DNA of 64,000 nt, taken from the NCBI RefSeq assembly GCF_015291625.1, contig NZ_CP030047.1, positions 8,550,501-8,614,500 on the forward strand, in the 5' to 3' direction. This DNA is from Bradyrhizobium sp. CCBAU 53421 (lineage in GTDB: Bacteria > Pseudomonadota > Alphaproteobacteria > Rhizobiales > Xanthobacteraceae). Numbering within the stretch: the first letter of the stretch is position 1; each line of letters opens with the position of its first letter. Positions 51,280 through 60,783 of the stretch are shown piece after piece. The position numbers and the translations under genes are program-made. Below the pieces are notes generated by a model. That model worked only from the letters and a program-made list of their open reading frames with translations, was not told the DNA's origin and did no database searches.

Positions 51280-53793
51280 TTACAGATACTTTTTCTTGAG
51301 AAACTGCAAATCGCCAAGGGCTTGAACAAGCGTGCCCATCGAAGGGATCGCATCGTCGTGTTTTGCCGGATTGAGCGCAGACCCGAGCGCGCGCAGCTTG
51401 CCCGGATGAGACGGGTCTTGCGTGAGTAGCGGCTCTACCTGCGGTCCAAGATGCCCAAGGGTCTTTTTGTCGTAGTCGAGCAACGACGCGGCCCCATCGC
51501 CCTTCGCGCGACGATCCTTGACCAGCATCTCCTTGCAGAAGCGCTCGGCAGCATCCCGCATGACCTCGCCCCCCTGCTTCCGAAGTGTCGGATGACCGCC
51601 ACGGGCAAGCTTTTCCGCGCGGGTAAGCTGAGTTGCGAGGTCATCCGCCGTGTTTGTGACGCTCGATCCGTCCGCCGGACTCAGCAGCGCGATCTGGAAC
51701 ATGGAGATGTTCTGATGCAGATACCGCTCGCCAAGGTCCTTCCATGTGCGCTGATCCTGCGTAAGCACGATCACCTGCGTGCCAAGCCTCAGCAACTCTT
51801 CAAGCACCATCGCGTTGAAGAATGCCCGGTAGTCCTCATCGCTTGAGATAATGGGATCGTCCAGAACGATGAACCCGGCCTTCTCCTTCGCAGCCCGCGC
51901 GAGGAATAGCGCAAGGCCAAGGCAATGAAGCTGCGACTGGCTGAAAACCGCGATCACATCGCGAAGCTTCGGGTCGCTCCGGTCAGCCTTGGCCGAAAGG
52001 CCCGCCTTGAAATCGATGGTGCGGCGCGCGCCGGGGCGCGGCGCGACGCCGCTGAAGAAGCTGAGCTCGTCCGGCCGCAGAAGGTCCCACCATTTCTGAA
52101 CGCCACCGCTTAGTTCGGTGAACTTTTCATCAAGAACCGCCTCGTTGCCCTTGTCGATCTGGCGCAGCGCCTGCGTCAGGTCCTTGCCGGCCTGCTCGCG
52201 GGCGGCATGGTCGATCAGCGCCGTGCGGAGACCTTCCTTGTCCGCTGCGAGATCGATAAGCTCCTGCCAGCCGACCGTTTCGCTCTGGGAATCGACAACT
52301 GCTGTGAGTGAATCGACGATCGCTGCTGCCAGCGCGTCGTATGCCGACAACGCGGCGGCGAACGCGTCGTACGCCGCGCGGAGCGTCGAAAATTCCGCTT
52401 TCAGGGCGCTCGAGTCAGCGAGCGAGTCCGGGTTTTCAGCGTGGGCTGCTGAGAGCTTTGATAACCGCCCGGCGCCGGCAAGCGCTCTCGCGCCCGCCCG
52501 GGCAAGGACGCGCAATGACGAAAGCCATGCCGCGACTTCAGCGTCAGCTTCTTCGCCCAGGAGGAAACGAATGCGCTCGACGCGAAACCCTCTTGCCCTG
52601 CGAAAGCGGGATGGATTGGCAATAAACAACGGGAGCGCCTGCATAATGCCGTCACGCGCGGATTTGGCAAGAGCCTGCATCCGGCCAAGCGTGCCGCCCG
52701 CTTCCTTGAGCGCGTTCTGAAACGCTTCGGTGTCGGCGACACGGCTCCGAATGAACGCCATGCGCGCAGGCGTCAGCGCGGCTTCGGAGCCGCATAGCGG
52801 ACAATCGGCATCGCCTTCGGCTGCCGCGATTTCCGGCAAAGCGAGGGCTTCACGAAACAGGCTCGTGAGCCGGCGCGCCTCCGCATCCACCTTTTTCCGC
52901 TCGGCGATATACGTGTCCAGCTTTTCAAGCTCCGCCTCTCCCGGTCCCGGCCAATCGGGGAGCGGTTTGCGGTCGAACCCCTTGAGCGCGAACGTCTTCG
53001 AGCGCTTCTCGGCGAGCAGCGCCTCAAGCCGGGTAAAGCGCTCCTTGTGGTCCTCGGGCGCGGTATCGCCGTGCGCCTCGATCAGCTCTTTGCAGCACGC
53101 GGCAAGCGCGTCTGCGAGCTCCGCGGGCGTCGGCACTCTCGCAAGCAGGCGGGCGAGATGCTTTCCGGCTCCGGCAATCGTGCCCGCGGTCTCAAGCTTT
53201 CCAATCAGCGGATCGGCCGGCGCGGCAATCTCCTTCTCAAGGCCGGCAACCTGGGTGCGGAATTCTTCAAGGTCCGTAACCTCAAGCAACGCCTTGAAGT
53301 AACTCGCCCTGTCCTGCGGCCTTGCGGAGAACACATAGCCAAGCGTGTGCTGCGCGAGCACGGGCGCCCGGAGCGGCGGCTGGGAGAGCACAATGCCGAG
53401 AGCGGCAAGGTCGGCTTCTATCGCCGCCTTGCCGTCGATCTGAAGAATTGTCTCGCAATCCTGCTTCTTGCTGTAATCGGCTTTGAGAATCCGCGTGACG
53501 GTACGCACGGAGCGGTCCGCGCAGGCAATCGTGGCCCGCACGAATGCCTGAGCGTCCGCCGGCAGGTGGGCATTGCGCAGCGCGTCGGCGAACTCGTCCT
53601 GGCTGCTCGCCATGAGCGCGCGCCGGACGATCTGGCCTGTGAGCAGGAATTCGACCGCCTCCGCCAGGCTGGTCTTTCCTTGGCTGTTCGGTCCCCAGAC
53701 GGCGGCGAGCAGCGATGGAAGCTCCAGGGTCTGCCCGGCGTTGCCGAATGCCCGGAAACCCTGGATTTCAAGCTTTACGATCCGGCAGCTCAT
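51280..53793 (-). CDS. SMC/Rad50-like AAA ATPase
   Basis: 837-residue ATPase of the SMC/Rad50 type. The N-terminus has the P-loop AAVWGPNSQGKTSLAEAV (Walker A about residues 34-41). A central region contains a CxxC hook in DCPLCGSEAALTP (about residue 330) flanked by helices rich in Ala and Arg. The C-terminal head has the signature-like VFSQSQLHCLGLALFLARAA and Walker B KAGFIVLDDPIISSDEDYRAFFNAMV. Such ATPases (RecN-, Rad50- or OLD-like) often act with a nuclease in DNA repair or defence. The start overlaps the preceding small gene by 26 bases. It sits upstream of mod/res in the same direction and may be an accessory module. Confidence 0.85.
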   Translation of the reverse strand: MSCRIVKLEIQGFRAFGNAGQTLELPSLLAAVWGPNSQGKTSLAEAVEFLLTGQIVRRALMASSQDEFADALRNAHLPADAQAFVRATIACADRSVRTVTRILKADYSKKQDCETILQIDGKAAIEADLAALGIVLSQPPLRAPVLAQHTLGYVFSARPQDRASYFKALLEVTDLEEFRTQVAGLEKEIAAPADPLIGKLETAGTIAGAGKHLARLLARVPTPAELADALAACCKELIEAHGDTAPEDHKERFTRLEALLAEKRSKTFALKGFDRKPLPDWPGPGEAELEKLDTYIAERKKVDAEARRLTSLFREALALPEIAAAEGDADCPLCGSEAALTPARMAFIRSRVADTEAFQNALKEAGGTLGRMQALAKSARDGIMQALPLFIANPSRFRRARGFRVERIRFLLGEEADAEVAAWLSSLRVLARAGARALAGAGRLSKLSAAHAENPDSLADSSALKAEFSTLRAAYDAFAAALSAYDALAAAIVDSLTAVVDSQSETVGWQELIDLAADKEGLRTALIDHAAREQAGKDLTQALRQIDKGNEAVLDEKFTELSGGVQKWWDLLRPDELSFFSGVAPRPGARRTIDFKAGLSAKADRSDPKLRDVIAVFSQSQLHCLGLALFLARAAKEKAGFIVLDDPIISSDEDYRAFFNAMVLEELLRLGTQVIVLTQDQRTWKDLGERYLHQNISMFQIALLSPADGSSVTNTADDLATQLTRAEKLARGGHPTLRKQGGEVMRDAAERFCKEMLVKDRRAKGDGAASLLDYDKKTLGHLGPQVEPLLTQDPSHPGKLRALGSALNPAKHDDAIPSMGTLVQALGDLQFLKKKYL

Positions 53794-53977
53794 ATCCGCG
53801 CCTCAGCTCCTCGATACGATTCATGACGACTTCACGCAGCGCAGGGCGTGGGTCGGAGCCTTCTGCTCCGATCCGCGCGGACACGAGCTTCTCTGCGAGG
53901 CTGTCTTTCTTGAGGTGGCTCTTGAGTCGTTCGAGATTGTTCTGCGGCGTTTCTTTATCGCGTTCCTCAGGCTGCAC
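53768..53977 (-). CDS. Small protein partner of the SMC-like ATPase
   Basis: 69 residues, mostly charged and helical: MQPEERDKETPQNNLERLKSHLKKDSLAEKLVSARIGAEGSDPRPALREVVMNRIEELRRGYELPDRKA. No known domain. It overlaps the start of the SMC-like gene by 26 bases, so the two are almost certainly co-translated and may form a complex. It is the first gene of the minus-strand defence-like run and may therefore set its expression. Confidence 0.65.
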   Translation of the reverse strand: MQPEERDKETPQNNLERLKSHLKKDSLAEKLVSARIGAEGSDPRPALREVVMNRIEELRRGYELPDRKA

Positions 53978-54499
53978 TCTTCATCTTCCCCCTGGCCGGC
54001 TTTCCGGTCCCCTAGCCGATTTCGAGACAGTATACCAGCGGTAGCTGGTTCCGCGAGCCGCAACTGATATTCAATCTTGCGAAACTAACGAGAGCATAAC
54101 AGTCCTCACGGAGGTCAGGCGTTTCGCTGCGATCGTTTTTTCGGCTCATACAGTCGGTCTACACGAGTCCGAGATGAGTTGCGGCGTTTGCTCTCGGTCC
54201 GCGATTACAATCGAGCCATCGCCCCCTGCCCGAACTCGGCGCGCGTAATCGAAATTGAGTAGCGATCCTCAAATAGAAGCGGTGGGATGCGCTCACAAGC
54301 GTGCCGAACATGGTGATCGATCCACCCAAAAACAAAAAGCTAACGGAGAGGCTCTCGGTAGAGATTCATCATTCCGAATACGCGCCAACGTTGCCGTTTC
54401 AACTACTACCTTCAAATTTCCTTTTATCTGATTATTCGGCTCGGCATTCTCGGCCTGTCATAGCGCACGATAGCTGCAGAAGCTGCCGAAAGCCCTCTT
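53978..54499. other. Gap before the recombinase cluster
   Basis: 522 bases, more A+T-rich than the surroundings, with no gene I can support. It must hold the divergent promoters for the SMC-like unit (minus) and the recombinase cluster (plus). Confidence 0.4.
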
Positions 54500-54637
54500 A
54501 TGCATTTCGATATCTCCCAATCAAGTCGCAAGCTTGCCGCGGCAGCGGGTGCCGTCGATAGGGATCGATCTTGCCCTGATGCGGCTTGCCAGGCGACGTC
54601 GAATACATCGCGCACTTCTAGTGCTGACGCGAAATGA
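54500..54637 (+). CDS. Small hypothetical ORF ahead of the recombinase
   Basis: 45 codons opening MHFDISQSSRKLAAAAGAVD and continuing RDRSCPDAACQATSNTSR. Its TGA overlaps the ATG of the next small ORF (ATGA at 54634-54637), the usual sign of translational coupling. This raises the chance that it is real despite its size. No domain recognised. Confidence 0.4.
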   Translation: MHFDISQSSRKLAAAAGAVDRDRSCPDAACQATSNTSRTSSADAK

Positions 54638-54843
54638 GCAGCCGTCGAAATCTCTTGCAGGCCCCTCCGGACCCGGCCATCATCGCTTTTGCCGAGGAGC
54701 TCGGCCGCGTGCTGGCGCGGCGGGAGTTCGTGAAGATGGAACAGGCGGCAACGCGCCGCGAGAATACCGAAGAGAGCGACGATGGCGAGAGCTGCGATAT
54801 ACGCCCGCTACTCATCCGACCTGCAGAACCCTCGCTCGATTGA
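54634..54843 (+). CDS. Small recombinase-associated protein
   Basis: 69 residues: MSSRRNLLQAPPDPAIIAFAEELGRVLARREFVKMEQAATR followed by an acidic tail. Short proteins with the PPDPAIIAFAEELGR-type motif precede large serine recombinase genes in other rhizobial elements (from memory). It overlaps the recombinase start by 62 bases in a different frame. It may be a regulatory or directionality accessory; function unknown. Confidence 0.65.
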   Translation: MSSRRNLLQAPPDPAIIAFAEELGRVLARREFVKMEQAATRRENTEESDDGESCDIRPLLIRPAEPSLD

Positions 54844-56407
54844 AGATCAGGAGGCGCTGTGCCGCCGCTGGTGCGAGCGTGAAGGCCATGGTGTCGTCGA
54901 AACCTTTTCTGATGCTGCGCTTTCTGGTGCCTCGGTCCATGGCCGGGCCGGTCTTAAGAATCTGATCGCCGGCGCTGTTGACCGTCGCTTCGACGTCGTG
55001 GTCGTGGAGAGCTTCGATCGCGTTGCACGCTCGCAATCGGAGCTGCCCCAAGTCTGGGAAATGTTGCGCTTCTGCGGCTGTGAGCTTGTAGCCGTCGACG
55101 ACGGGCGCGCGAGCGAGATCTCGATCGGCGTCCGTGGCTTGGTCGGCGCGCTCTACCTCACGGACCTCGCATCCAAGACACGCCGCGGGCTTGCCGGAAA
55201 GCTCGCGCAGGGGCAACGAGCCGGCGGCTTGCCGTACGGCTATCGTCCGATCGCGGGGCGGCCCGGCGAGCACGAGATCGACCACGACCAGGCGGCGGTC
55301 GTGCTGCGTATCTTCCGCGACTATGCCGGAGGTAGTACTTGCCGCGACATCGCTGCCGCTCTTAATCGCGAAGGTATTAAACCGTTTCGCGGCCGTGCCT
55401 GGAATGCGTCGACCATTCACGGATCTGCAAAGCGAGCCTCCGGCATGATCTGCAACGAGATCTATCGGGGCGTCATTGTTTGGAACCGCGTCGGCAAGAT
55501 TCGCAATCCGCAGACGGGGCGCAAGGTGCCCCGAGTCAACCCGCGCAGTGAGTGGCGGCGGATCGAGGCACCGCATCTGCGCATCATCCCGGAAGATCTT
55601 TGGCAGGAGACGGCAGCTCGGCTTGCCAAGGCGCGAACCACGAATTGCGGCTGGAAGGGCGTGCCGCCTCGTCGCATCCTGTCGGGCCTCCTGCGGTGTG
55701 GCGAATGCGGCTCAAGCCTCGTCTCGGCTGGCTCGCAGCGCGGCCGGCCCGTGGCACGGTGCTCCCGGTCGATCGAGTCGGGAGATTGCACCAACAGGCG
55801 CCAATGCCGGCTTGACCTGATCGAAGAGGCTGTGCTCGGGGGCCTACGCGAGGAGCTCAAAAATCCTGCCGTAATCGAGGGTGCCCGCCGGGGCTTTGCC
55901 GAGGAGTGGGCGCGACTTTCGAAGGAGCGGTCGCGCGAGAGCGCCGCGGCTGAGCGCAAGCTACAGGATGCGCGCCGCGAGGCAGCTAGGCTGGTCGACG
56001 CAGTTGCAAAGGGAGAATTGACCGGACGTATGGTCGGCGCCAGGGTCGCCGAACTCGAGGCCGAGATTGATCGCCAGGAGGCGCGCCTCGCTCGGGCGAC
56101 CGAGGGGAACGTCGTCACCCTGCATCCGGCTACTCTCGCCGTCTATCTCGATGCGGTGGAGCAGCTCGCGAAAGCGCTTTCGGCCGCCGATGCCAAGGCT
56201 GCGTGCCTCAAGCTGCGCGAGCTCATTGACTGCATTGTCGTAGCACCGCGGCTCAGGCCCGGCGATCCGATCCATTTCGAGGTTCGCGGGCGCCTAGCCG
56301 CCCTGATGCAGCCCGACCCCGGCAAAATGTCGGTGAGAGCGTTGGTGCCCAGGGGCGGGATCGAACCACCGACACTGCGATTTTCAGTCGCATGCTCTAC
56401 CAACTGA
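54782..56407 (+). CDS. Large serine recombinase (site-specific integrase)
   Basis: 541-residue large serine recombinase that probably integrates and excises the element. The resolvase catalytic domain (1-150) has AIYARYSSDLQNPRSIEDQ with Ser-11 as nucleophile and VVVESFDRVARSQSEL with conserved Arg residues. The recombinase domain follows (GLPYGYRPIAGRPGEHEIDH…IFRDYAGGSTCRDIA), then the zinc ribbon LLRCGECGSSLVSAGSQRGRPVARCSRS and a coiled coil (about 370-430). The last 20 or so residues (GGIEPPTLRFSVACSTN) are antisense translation of tRNA-Phe. The gene therefore ends inside the tRNA, which means the attachment site lies within the 3' end of the gene. Confidence 0.93.
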   Translation: MARAAIYARYSSDLQNPRSIEDQEALCRRWCEREGHGVVETFSDAALSGASVHGRAGLKNLIAGAVDRRFDVVVVESFDRVARSQSELPQVWEMLRFCGCELVAVDDGRASEISIGVRGLVGALYLTDLASKTRRGLAGKLAQGQRAGGLPYGYRPIAGRPGEHEIDHDQAAVVLRIFRDYAGGSTCRDIAAALNREGIKPFRGRAWNASTIHGSAKRASGMICNEIYRGVIVWNRVGKIRNPQTGRKVPRVNPRSEWRRIEAPHLRIIPEDLWQETAARLAKARTTNCGWKGVPPRRILSGLLRCGECGSSLVSAGSQRGRPVARCSRSIESGDCTNRRQCRLDLIEEAVLGGLREELKNPAVIEGARRGFAEEWARLSKERSRESAAAERKLQDARREAARLVDAVAKGELTGRMVGARVAELEAEIDRQEARLARATEGNVVTLHPATLAVYLDAVEQLAKALSAADAKAACLKLRELIDCIVVAPRLRPGDPIHFEVRGRLAALMQPDPGKMSVRALVPRGGIEPPTLRFSVACSTN

Positions 56408-56418
56408 GCTACCTGGGC
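56343..56418 (-). tRNA. tRNA-Phe (GAA), element attachment target
   Basis: Read on the minus strand: acceptor GCCCAGG pairs with CCTGGGC, the D arm is GCTCAGTTGGTAGAGC, the anticodon arm TGCGA-CTGAAAA-TCGCA gives GAA (Phe), the T arm is GGTGGTTCGATCCCGCC-like, and the discriminator A is followed by an encoded CCA. Total 76 bases. The 3' half faces the element, and the recombinase gene overlaps it by 65 bases in antisense. Confidence 0.97.
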
Positions 56419-56558
56419 ATACCCGCGGGGCCGAAAAGGCCGGAGCGAGCGGGCGGTTTATAGAGAGGTCGGGGCGCCGTGTCCACCCGCCTTCGCCAAA
56501 GGCTTCGGCGCGGCGAGCCCGGCCCGAGCTCTTTCCCCAACTTGTTGGGAAATCTTGG

Positions 56559-56753
56559 CTATTCCGGGTCCTCCGCGTCGTCCTCGCGGCCGGGAACGAC
56601 ATAGCGGCCGGTCAGCCAGCGGTTGAGGTCGACGTCGCGGCAGCGCGGCGAGCAGAACGGGCGGAAGGCGTGCTCGACGGGCTTGCCGCAGATCGGGCAG
56701 GCGCGCGGGGTGGCAGAGGGTGTGGCCTTGGGCGTTCGGGCTTGGTCGGTCAT
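56559..56753 (-). CDS. yacG: YacG, DNA gyrase inhibitor
   Basis: 64-residue zinc-binding protein of the YacG family, which binds and inhibits GyrB. Motifs CPICGKPVEHAFRPFCSPRCRDVDLNRWLTGRYVVP give the four Cys ligands. The start at 56753 (MTDQARTPK) is preferred; the longer frame upstream reads intergenic DNA. First core-chromosome gene beyond the tRNA. Confidence 0.93.
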   Translation of the reverse strand: MTDQARTPKATPSATPRACPICGKPVEHAFRPFCSPRCRDVDLNRWLTGRYVVPGREDDAEDPE

Positions 56754-56955
56754 GGCTGGGCCGGAGCTTACATCATCTGCCGCAAGTTCCGCTGCGCTCC
56801 CTCTCCCGCTTGCTGGTAGGGCAATCGCATATGCGTGTTCGAACGCCGGCAGTTGACGGCTACTGTGCATGGGGTTGTTTTCGATATTTTGGCAGCGCGC
56901 CCCTGGGACGGGCTATCGCATCCGGCTATCGGCTCGCTGCGCGAAAGTGGATACC

Positions 56956-57585
56956 TCACACCGCGACGGCGTTGAGCCAGCCGTGGCGGATCGGAAAGCC
57001 CTCACCGCCGAGCAAGGTCACGGTCTCGTAGAGCGGCAGGCCGACCACATTGGTGTAGGAGCCGACCATCTTGACCACGAAGGATCCGGCGATGCCCTGC
57101 ACCGCGTAGCCGCCTGCCTTGCCGCGCCATTCGCCGGAGCCGATATAGGCCTGGATGTCGTCCTCGCTGAGCCGCTTGAAGCGCACGCGGGTCTCGACCA
57201 GGCGCTGGCGGAACGCCTCGCGCGGCGTCACCACGCAGATCGCGGTGTAGACGCGATGATTGCGGCCCGACAGCAGCCGCAGGCATTGCGCGGCCTCGTC
57301 GACCAGATTGGCCTTGGGCAGGATGCGGCGGCCGACCGCGACCACGGTGTCGGCGGAAATGATGAAGGAGCCGCGCAGATCGTCGTCGAGCTGCACCGAC
57401 TTCAGCGCCGCATCCGCCTTCGCGCGCGCCAGGCGATTGGCGCAGGCGCGCGGCAACTCGCCCCGCCGCGGGGTCTCGTCGACATCGGCCGGGCGCAGCG
57501 CGTCGGGCTCGATGCCGGCCTGGTTGAGCAGGGCCAGCCGCCGCGGCGAACCGGAAGCAAGAACGAATTTGGGACGGCCTAGCAT
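56956..57585 (-). CDS. maf: Maf-family nucleoside triphosphate pyrophosphatase
   Basis: 209-residue Maf-like house-cleaning pyrophosphatase (dTTP/UTP or m7GTP type). [24 protein letters not shown] holds the phosphate-binding SxSPRR motif; [17 protein letters not shown] and [14 protein letters not shown] follow, ending [18 protein letters not shown]. Start at 57585 (MLGRPKFV); the upstream open frame to 57921 is antisense of the neighbouring gene's end. Confidence 0.94.
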   Translation of the reverse strand: MLGRPKFVLASGSPRRLALLNQAGIEPDALRPADVDETPRRGELPRACANRLARAKADAALKSVQLDDDLRGSFIISADTVVAVGRRILPKANLVDEAAQCLRLLSGRNHRVYTAICVVTPREAFRQRLVETRVRFKRLSEDDIQAYIGSGEWRGKAGGYAVQGIAGSFVVKMVGSYTNVVGLPLYETVTLLGGEGFPIRHGWLNAVAV

Positions 57586-57778
57586 GCGGGCTTTTGGGCT
57601 GAATCGGGGGGACGAACGCGGGCGGAACCTATCGGATGGGGCATGGATGCACAACCTTGGAACTGCCTGCGAATCGCGCGCCCCCTTGGAGACAAGGCCC
57701 CATAAGCACAGCTGTTTGTCAGTCTGGCGACAGGGGACGGACCTTGCAATTCGGAACACGCCGGCCGCGGCCCGAGCC

Positions 57779-58243
57779 TCACAAATTCGCCGCACCGGCT
57801 TTGGTGAAGCGGCGGCGGATGCGCAGCAACAGGCCGTCGCAGACCTCGCGATAGGCGGCAAGCTTCTGCTCGCGATTACCGCTGGTGCCGGTCGGATCTT
57901 GGGTCGGCCAGTATTCGACATCGGTGGCGAGCGTCCGGGTCAGATCCAGCGCCTTGTGGTGCGCCTCGGGCGACAGCGTGATGATGAGGTCGAAGTTCAG
58001 CCCCTCCCAATCCTCGAGTTCCTCGAAGGTCTGCGGCTTGTGGCCGGAAATGTCCTGGCCGAACTCGGCCATCACGGCGACCGCGAACGGATCGAGCTCG
58101 CCCTTCTTCACGCCGGCGGAACGGACATAAACGCCCTGCGGGAACATCTGCTGCAGCAGGCTTTCGGCCATCGGCGAGCGCACGGCGTTGTGGCCGCATG
58201 CGAACAGCACGGCCTGAGGAGTGCGCGCGCGCGGCGCTTCCAT
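57779..58243 (-). CDS. Low-molecular-weight protein-tyrosine-phosphatase-like protein
   Basis: 154-residue member of the low-molecular-weight phosphotyrosine phosphatase/arsenate reductase-like family. The P-loop is [14 protein letters not shown] (CX5R), with the catalytic Cys near residue 16, and the general acid region [13 protein letters not shown] and TQDPTGTSG near the end. It lies next to the UPF0262 and hisD genes in Bradyrhizobiaceae. The true substrate is not known. Confidence 0.9.
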   Translation of the reverse strand: MEAPRARTPQAVLFACGHNAVRSPMAESLLQQMFPQGVYVRSAGVKKGELDPFAVAVMAEFGQDISGHKPQTFEELEDWEGLNFDLIITLSPEAHHKALDLTRTLATDVEYWPTQDPTGTSGNREQKLAAYREVCDGLLLRIRRRFTKAGAANL

Positions 58244-58318
58244 GCGATCAGGCTTTTTTCGACCGGGGTACGCCCCCGTGGTCTGCCGAGGCGGCGATCA
58301 TCATGCGCCTCTTATTCT

Positions 58319-58369
58319 GGCGCATGATCTCATCCGAAAACCGGTGCCCACTTTTCGGGATCATGCGCC
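58319..58369. repeat. Bradyrhizobiaceae palindromic repeat
   Basis: The ends GGCGCATGATC and GATCATGCGCC are inverted; the middle reads CCGAAAACCGGTGCCCACTT and similar. I recognise this as a highly repeated intergenic element of Bradyrhizobium-group genomes. The right edge overlaps the UPF0262 stop codon. Confidence 0.8.
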
Positions 58370-58867
58370 CTCACCCTTCCAGTGCAGCACCGTGATCAGC
58401 GTGAACAGCCGCCGCGCGGTCTCGAAATCGACGCGCACCTTGCCCTTGAGCCGCTCTTGCAGCGTGCGCGAGCCCTCGTCATGGATGCCGCGGCGGCCCA
58501 TGTCGATGGCCTCGATCTTGTCCGGTGTCGCGGTCCGGATCGCCTGATAGTAACTGTCGCAGATCATGAAGTAGTCCTTCACGACACGGCGGAACGGCGT
58601 CAGCGACAACAGATGCGCCACGACAGGCGCGCCGTCCTCCTTCCGGATATCGAACATCAGCCGGTTGCCGGTGATCGCGATATGCAGGGTGTAGGGTCCC
58701 GGCCCGGCGGCGCCTTCGGGCGCGAACAGGTTCTGCTCGACCAGATCGTAGATGGCGATCGCCCGCTCATGCTCGATGTCGGGCCCGGAACGGCCGATCG
58801 ATTCCTCGTCGAGCGTCACCGCGACGATGCGATTGTTGGAATCCTCGTCGTCCGGTGGCTTGTTCAT
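58361..58867 (-). CDS. UPF0262 family protein
   Basis: 168-residue UPF0262 protein, conserved in alphaproteobacteria and normally beside hisD; function unknown. [35 protein letters not shown] and [42 protein letters not shown] are the family core. Start at 58867 (MNKPPDDED), giving a 4-base overlap with the hisD stop; the two are co-translated. Confidence 0.93.
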   Translation of the reverse strand: MNKPPDDEDSNNRIVAVTLDEESIGRSGPDIEHERAIAIYDLVEQNLFAPEGAAGPGPYTLHIAITGNRLMFDIRKEDGAPVVAHLLSLTPFRRVVKDYFMICDSYYQAIRTATPDKIEAIDMGRRGIHDEGSRTLQERLKGKVRVDFETARRLFTLITVLHWKGEGA

Positions 58868-60159
58868 GAGAGGTTGAGGCGCAATCCGACGGAACGTGAA
58901 TGGGCATCGAGACCTTCGGCCTGGCCGAGCGTCATCGCGGCGGGCCCGAGCGCACGAAGCTGATCCGGCCCGCACCGCAGGATCGAGGTTCGCTTCATGA
59001 AGTCAAGCACCCCGAGACCGGACGAGAACCGCGCCGAGCGCGCGGTCGGCAGCACGTGGTTGGAGCCGCCGACATAGTCGCCGATCGCCTCCGGGGTATG
59101 GGGCCCGAGGAAGATCGCCCCGGCGTTGCGGACCTTCTTCGACAGGCCCTCGGCGTCGGCGGTCATGATCTCCAGATGCTCGGCCGCGATCGCATTGGCG
59201 AGCTCGACCGCGTCGTCGAGCTTTGCCACCATGATCACCGCACCGAAATCATCCCACGAGGCGCGCGCAATCGCCGCACGCGGCAGCGTCGCGAGCTGCG
59301 CCCCGACCGCGCGCTCGACATCGGCGGCGAGCCGCGGGCTGTCGGTGATCAGGATCGACTGCGCGCTGACGTCATGCTCGGCCTGCGCCAGCAGATCGGC
59401 CGCGATCCAGTCGGCATTGCCGGTGTCGTCGGCGATGACCAGCACCTCGGAGGGGCCGGCGATCATGTCGATGCCGACCTTGCCGAACACCAGCCGCTTG
59501 GCCGCCGCGACATAGGCGTTGCCGGGGCCGACGATCTTTGCCACTGGCGCGATCGTTGCCGTGCCGTAAGCCAAAGCGGCCACGGCCTGGGCGCCGCCGA
59601 CGCGGTAGATTTCCGAGACGCCGCCGAGATGGGCTGCCGCGAGCACCAGCGGATTGAGCTTGCCATCCGGCGCCGGCACCACCATGACGACCCGCGGCAC
59701 GCCGGCGACCCTGGCCGGCACCGCGTTCATCAGCACCGAGGACGGATAGGCCGCGGTTCCGCCGGGCACATAAAGCCCGACCGCATCGACCGCGCTCCAG
59801 CGCCAGCCGAGCTCGACGCCGGCGGCATCGGTGAAGCGCTCGTCCTTCGGCAGCTGGCGGCGATGAAAGGTCTCGATCCGGTCGCGCGCGAATTTCAGCG
59901 CCTCGACCGTCTTGGGGTCGCAGGCCGCAACCGCGGCGTCGATCTCGGCGGCGGTGACGCGCAGGCCGGCGGCGTCGAGATCGAGCCGGTCGAACTTCTT
60001 GGTGGCCTCGAGCAGCGCAGCATCGCCGCGGGCTGCCACGTCATCGACGATGGCGCGGGTGGCGCGCTCGACGTCGGCCGAGACCTCGCGCTTGGCCGCC
60101 AGGAATTCGCGGAAACGCTGCTCGAAATCGGCGTTCTGTCGGTCCAGGCGAACGGGCAT
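58864..60159 (-). CDS. hisD: Histidinol dehydrogenase
   Basis: Last step of histidine synthesis: oxidation of L-histidinol to L-histidine with two NAD+, using zinc. 431 residues, normal length. Family stretches include [74 protein letters not shown] and [14 protein letters not shown], with [24 protein letters not shown] near the end. Core-chromosome marker. Confidence 0.97.
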   Translation of the reverse strand: MPVRLDRQNADFEQRFREFLAAKREVSADVERATRAIVDDVAARGDAALLEATKKFDRLDLDAAGLRVTAAEIDAAVAACDPKTVEALKFARDRIETFHRRQLPKDERFTDAAGVELGWRWSAVDAVGLYVPGGTAAYPSSVLMNAVPARVAGVPRVVMVVPAPDGKLNPLVLAAAHLGGVSEIYRVGGAQAVAALAYGTATIAPVAKIVGPGNAYVAAAKRLVFGKVGIDMIAGPSEVLVIADDTGNADWIAADLLAQAEHDVSAQSILITDSPRLAADVERAVGAQLATLPRAAIARASWDDFGAVIMVAKLDDAVELANAIAAEHLEIMTADAEGLSKKVRNAGAIFLGPHTPEAIGDYVGGSNHVLPTARSARFSSGLGVLDFMKRTSILRCGPDQLRALGPAAMTLGQAEGLDAHSRSVGLRLNLS

Positions 60160-60267
60160 GGCGGCTTTCTGAAGAGGACTATCGGTCCCTGCTCAATGGC
60201 GCGGCGGATAATGGCCGTCAACCCTTGGGGAGCGCTGAAAATTGCCTTCGCCGGGAAGACGGTATGT

Positions 60268-60696
60268 TTACCCCGGAGCCACCCCGAGGTCGTCTTCTCC
60301 GAGATCGGTCAATTCGCACTCCAGGCACTCGACATCCAGCCGCAGCGCCGCCCCCTCGCCGAACATCAGGAGCGCGCTGCCGCTCGGCGGGTCGGAGGCG
60401 TGGAATTCGATCCCGAGCAGTTCCAGGGTGGCTTCCGGGGCCTCCAGGTCGATATTGCGCGACTTGCATGCCAGCACCCGGTCGAACCGGAGCGCGGCGA
60501 TCAGCCGGCGTGAGCAGGTGCCGCCCGACAGGGTCTGCTCCCAGTCCAGCCGGTTCAGGCCGACCACGAGGCGCTTCTCGTCCTGCCGCCAGACGATGTC
60601 GGCGGGCTGGACGCGGGCGTCCTGGACATGGGCGGAGATCACCGCGAGGTCATCGGCATCGAGGGCGATCAGTTTCAGCGGTGCGGGTGGGGACAT
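60268..60696 (-). CDS. DUF2948 family protein
   Basis: 142-residue DUF2948 protein, conserved upstream of hisD in alphaproteobacteria, function unknown. LKLIALDADDLAVISAHVQDARVQPADIVW and GTCSRRLIAALRFDRVLACKSRNIDLEAPEATLELLGIEF are the recognisable parts. Start at 60696 (MSPPAPLK); the extension to 60735 is not supported. A 108-base gap separates it from hisD. Confidence 0.9.
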   Translation of the reverse strand: MSPPAPLKLIALDADDLAVISAHVQDARVQPADIVWRQDEKRLVVGLNRLDWEQTLSGGTCSRRLIAALRFDRVLACKSRNIDLEAPEATLELLGIEFHASDPPSGSALLMFGEGAALRLDVECLECELTDLGEDDLGVAPG

Positions 60697-60783
60697 GACG
60701 GTGGTTATAACGCCTTCGACCGCCGGAGGTACCAAGCTCCGTCAGGAAATCCGGCTCCAGGGAACCGGCCTTGCCGCCACCCG

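Noticed and set aside
57586..57778. Expected infA gene between maf and the phosphatase gene
   Set aside because: The 193-base gap is too short for a full infA and no such frame is visible.
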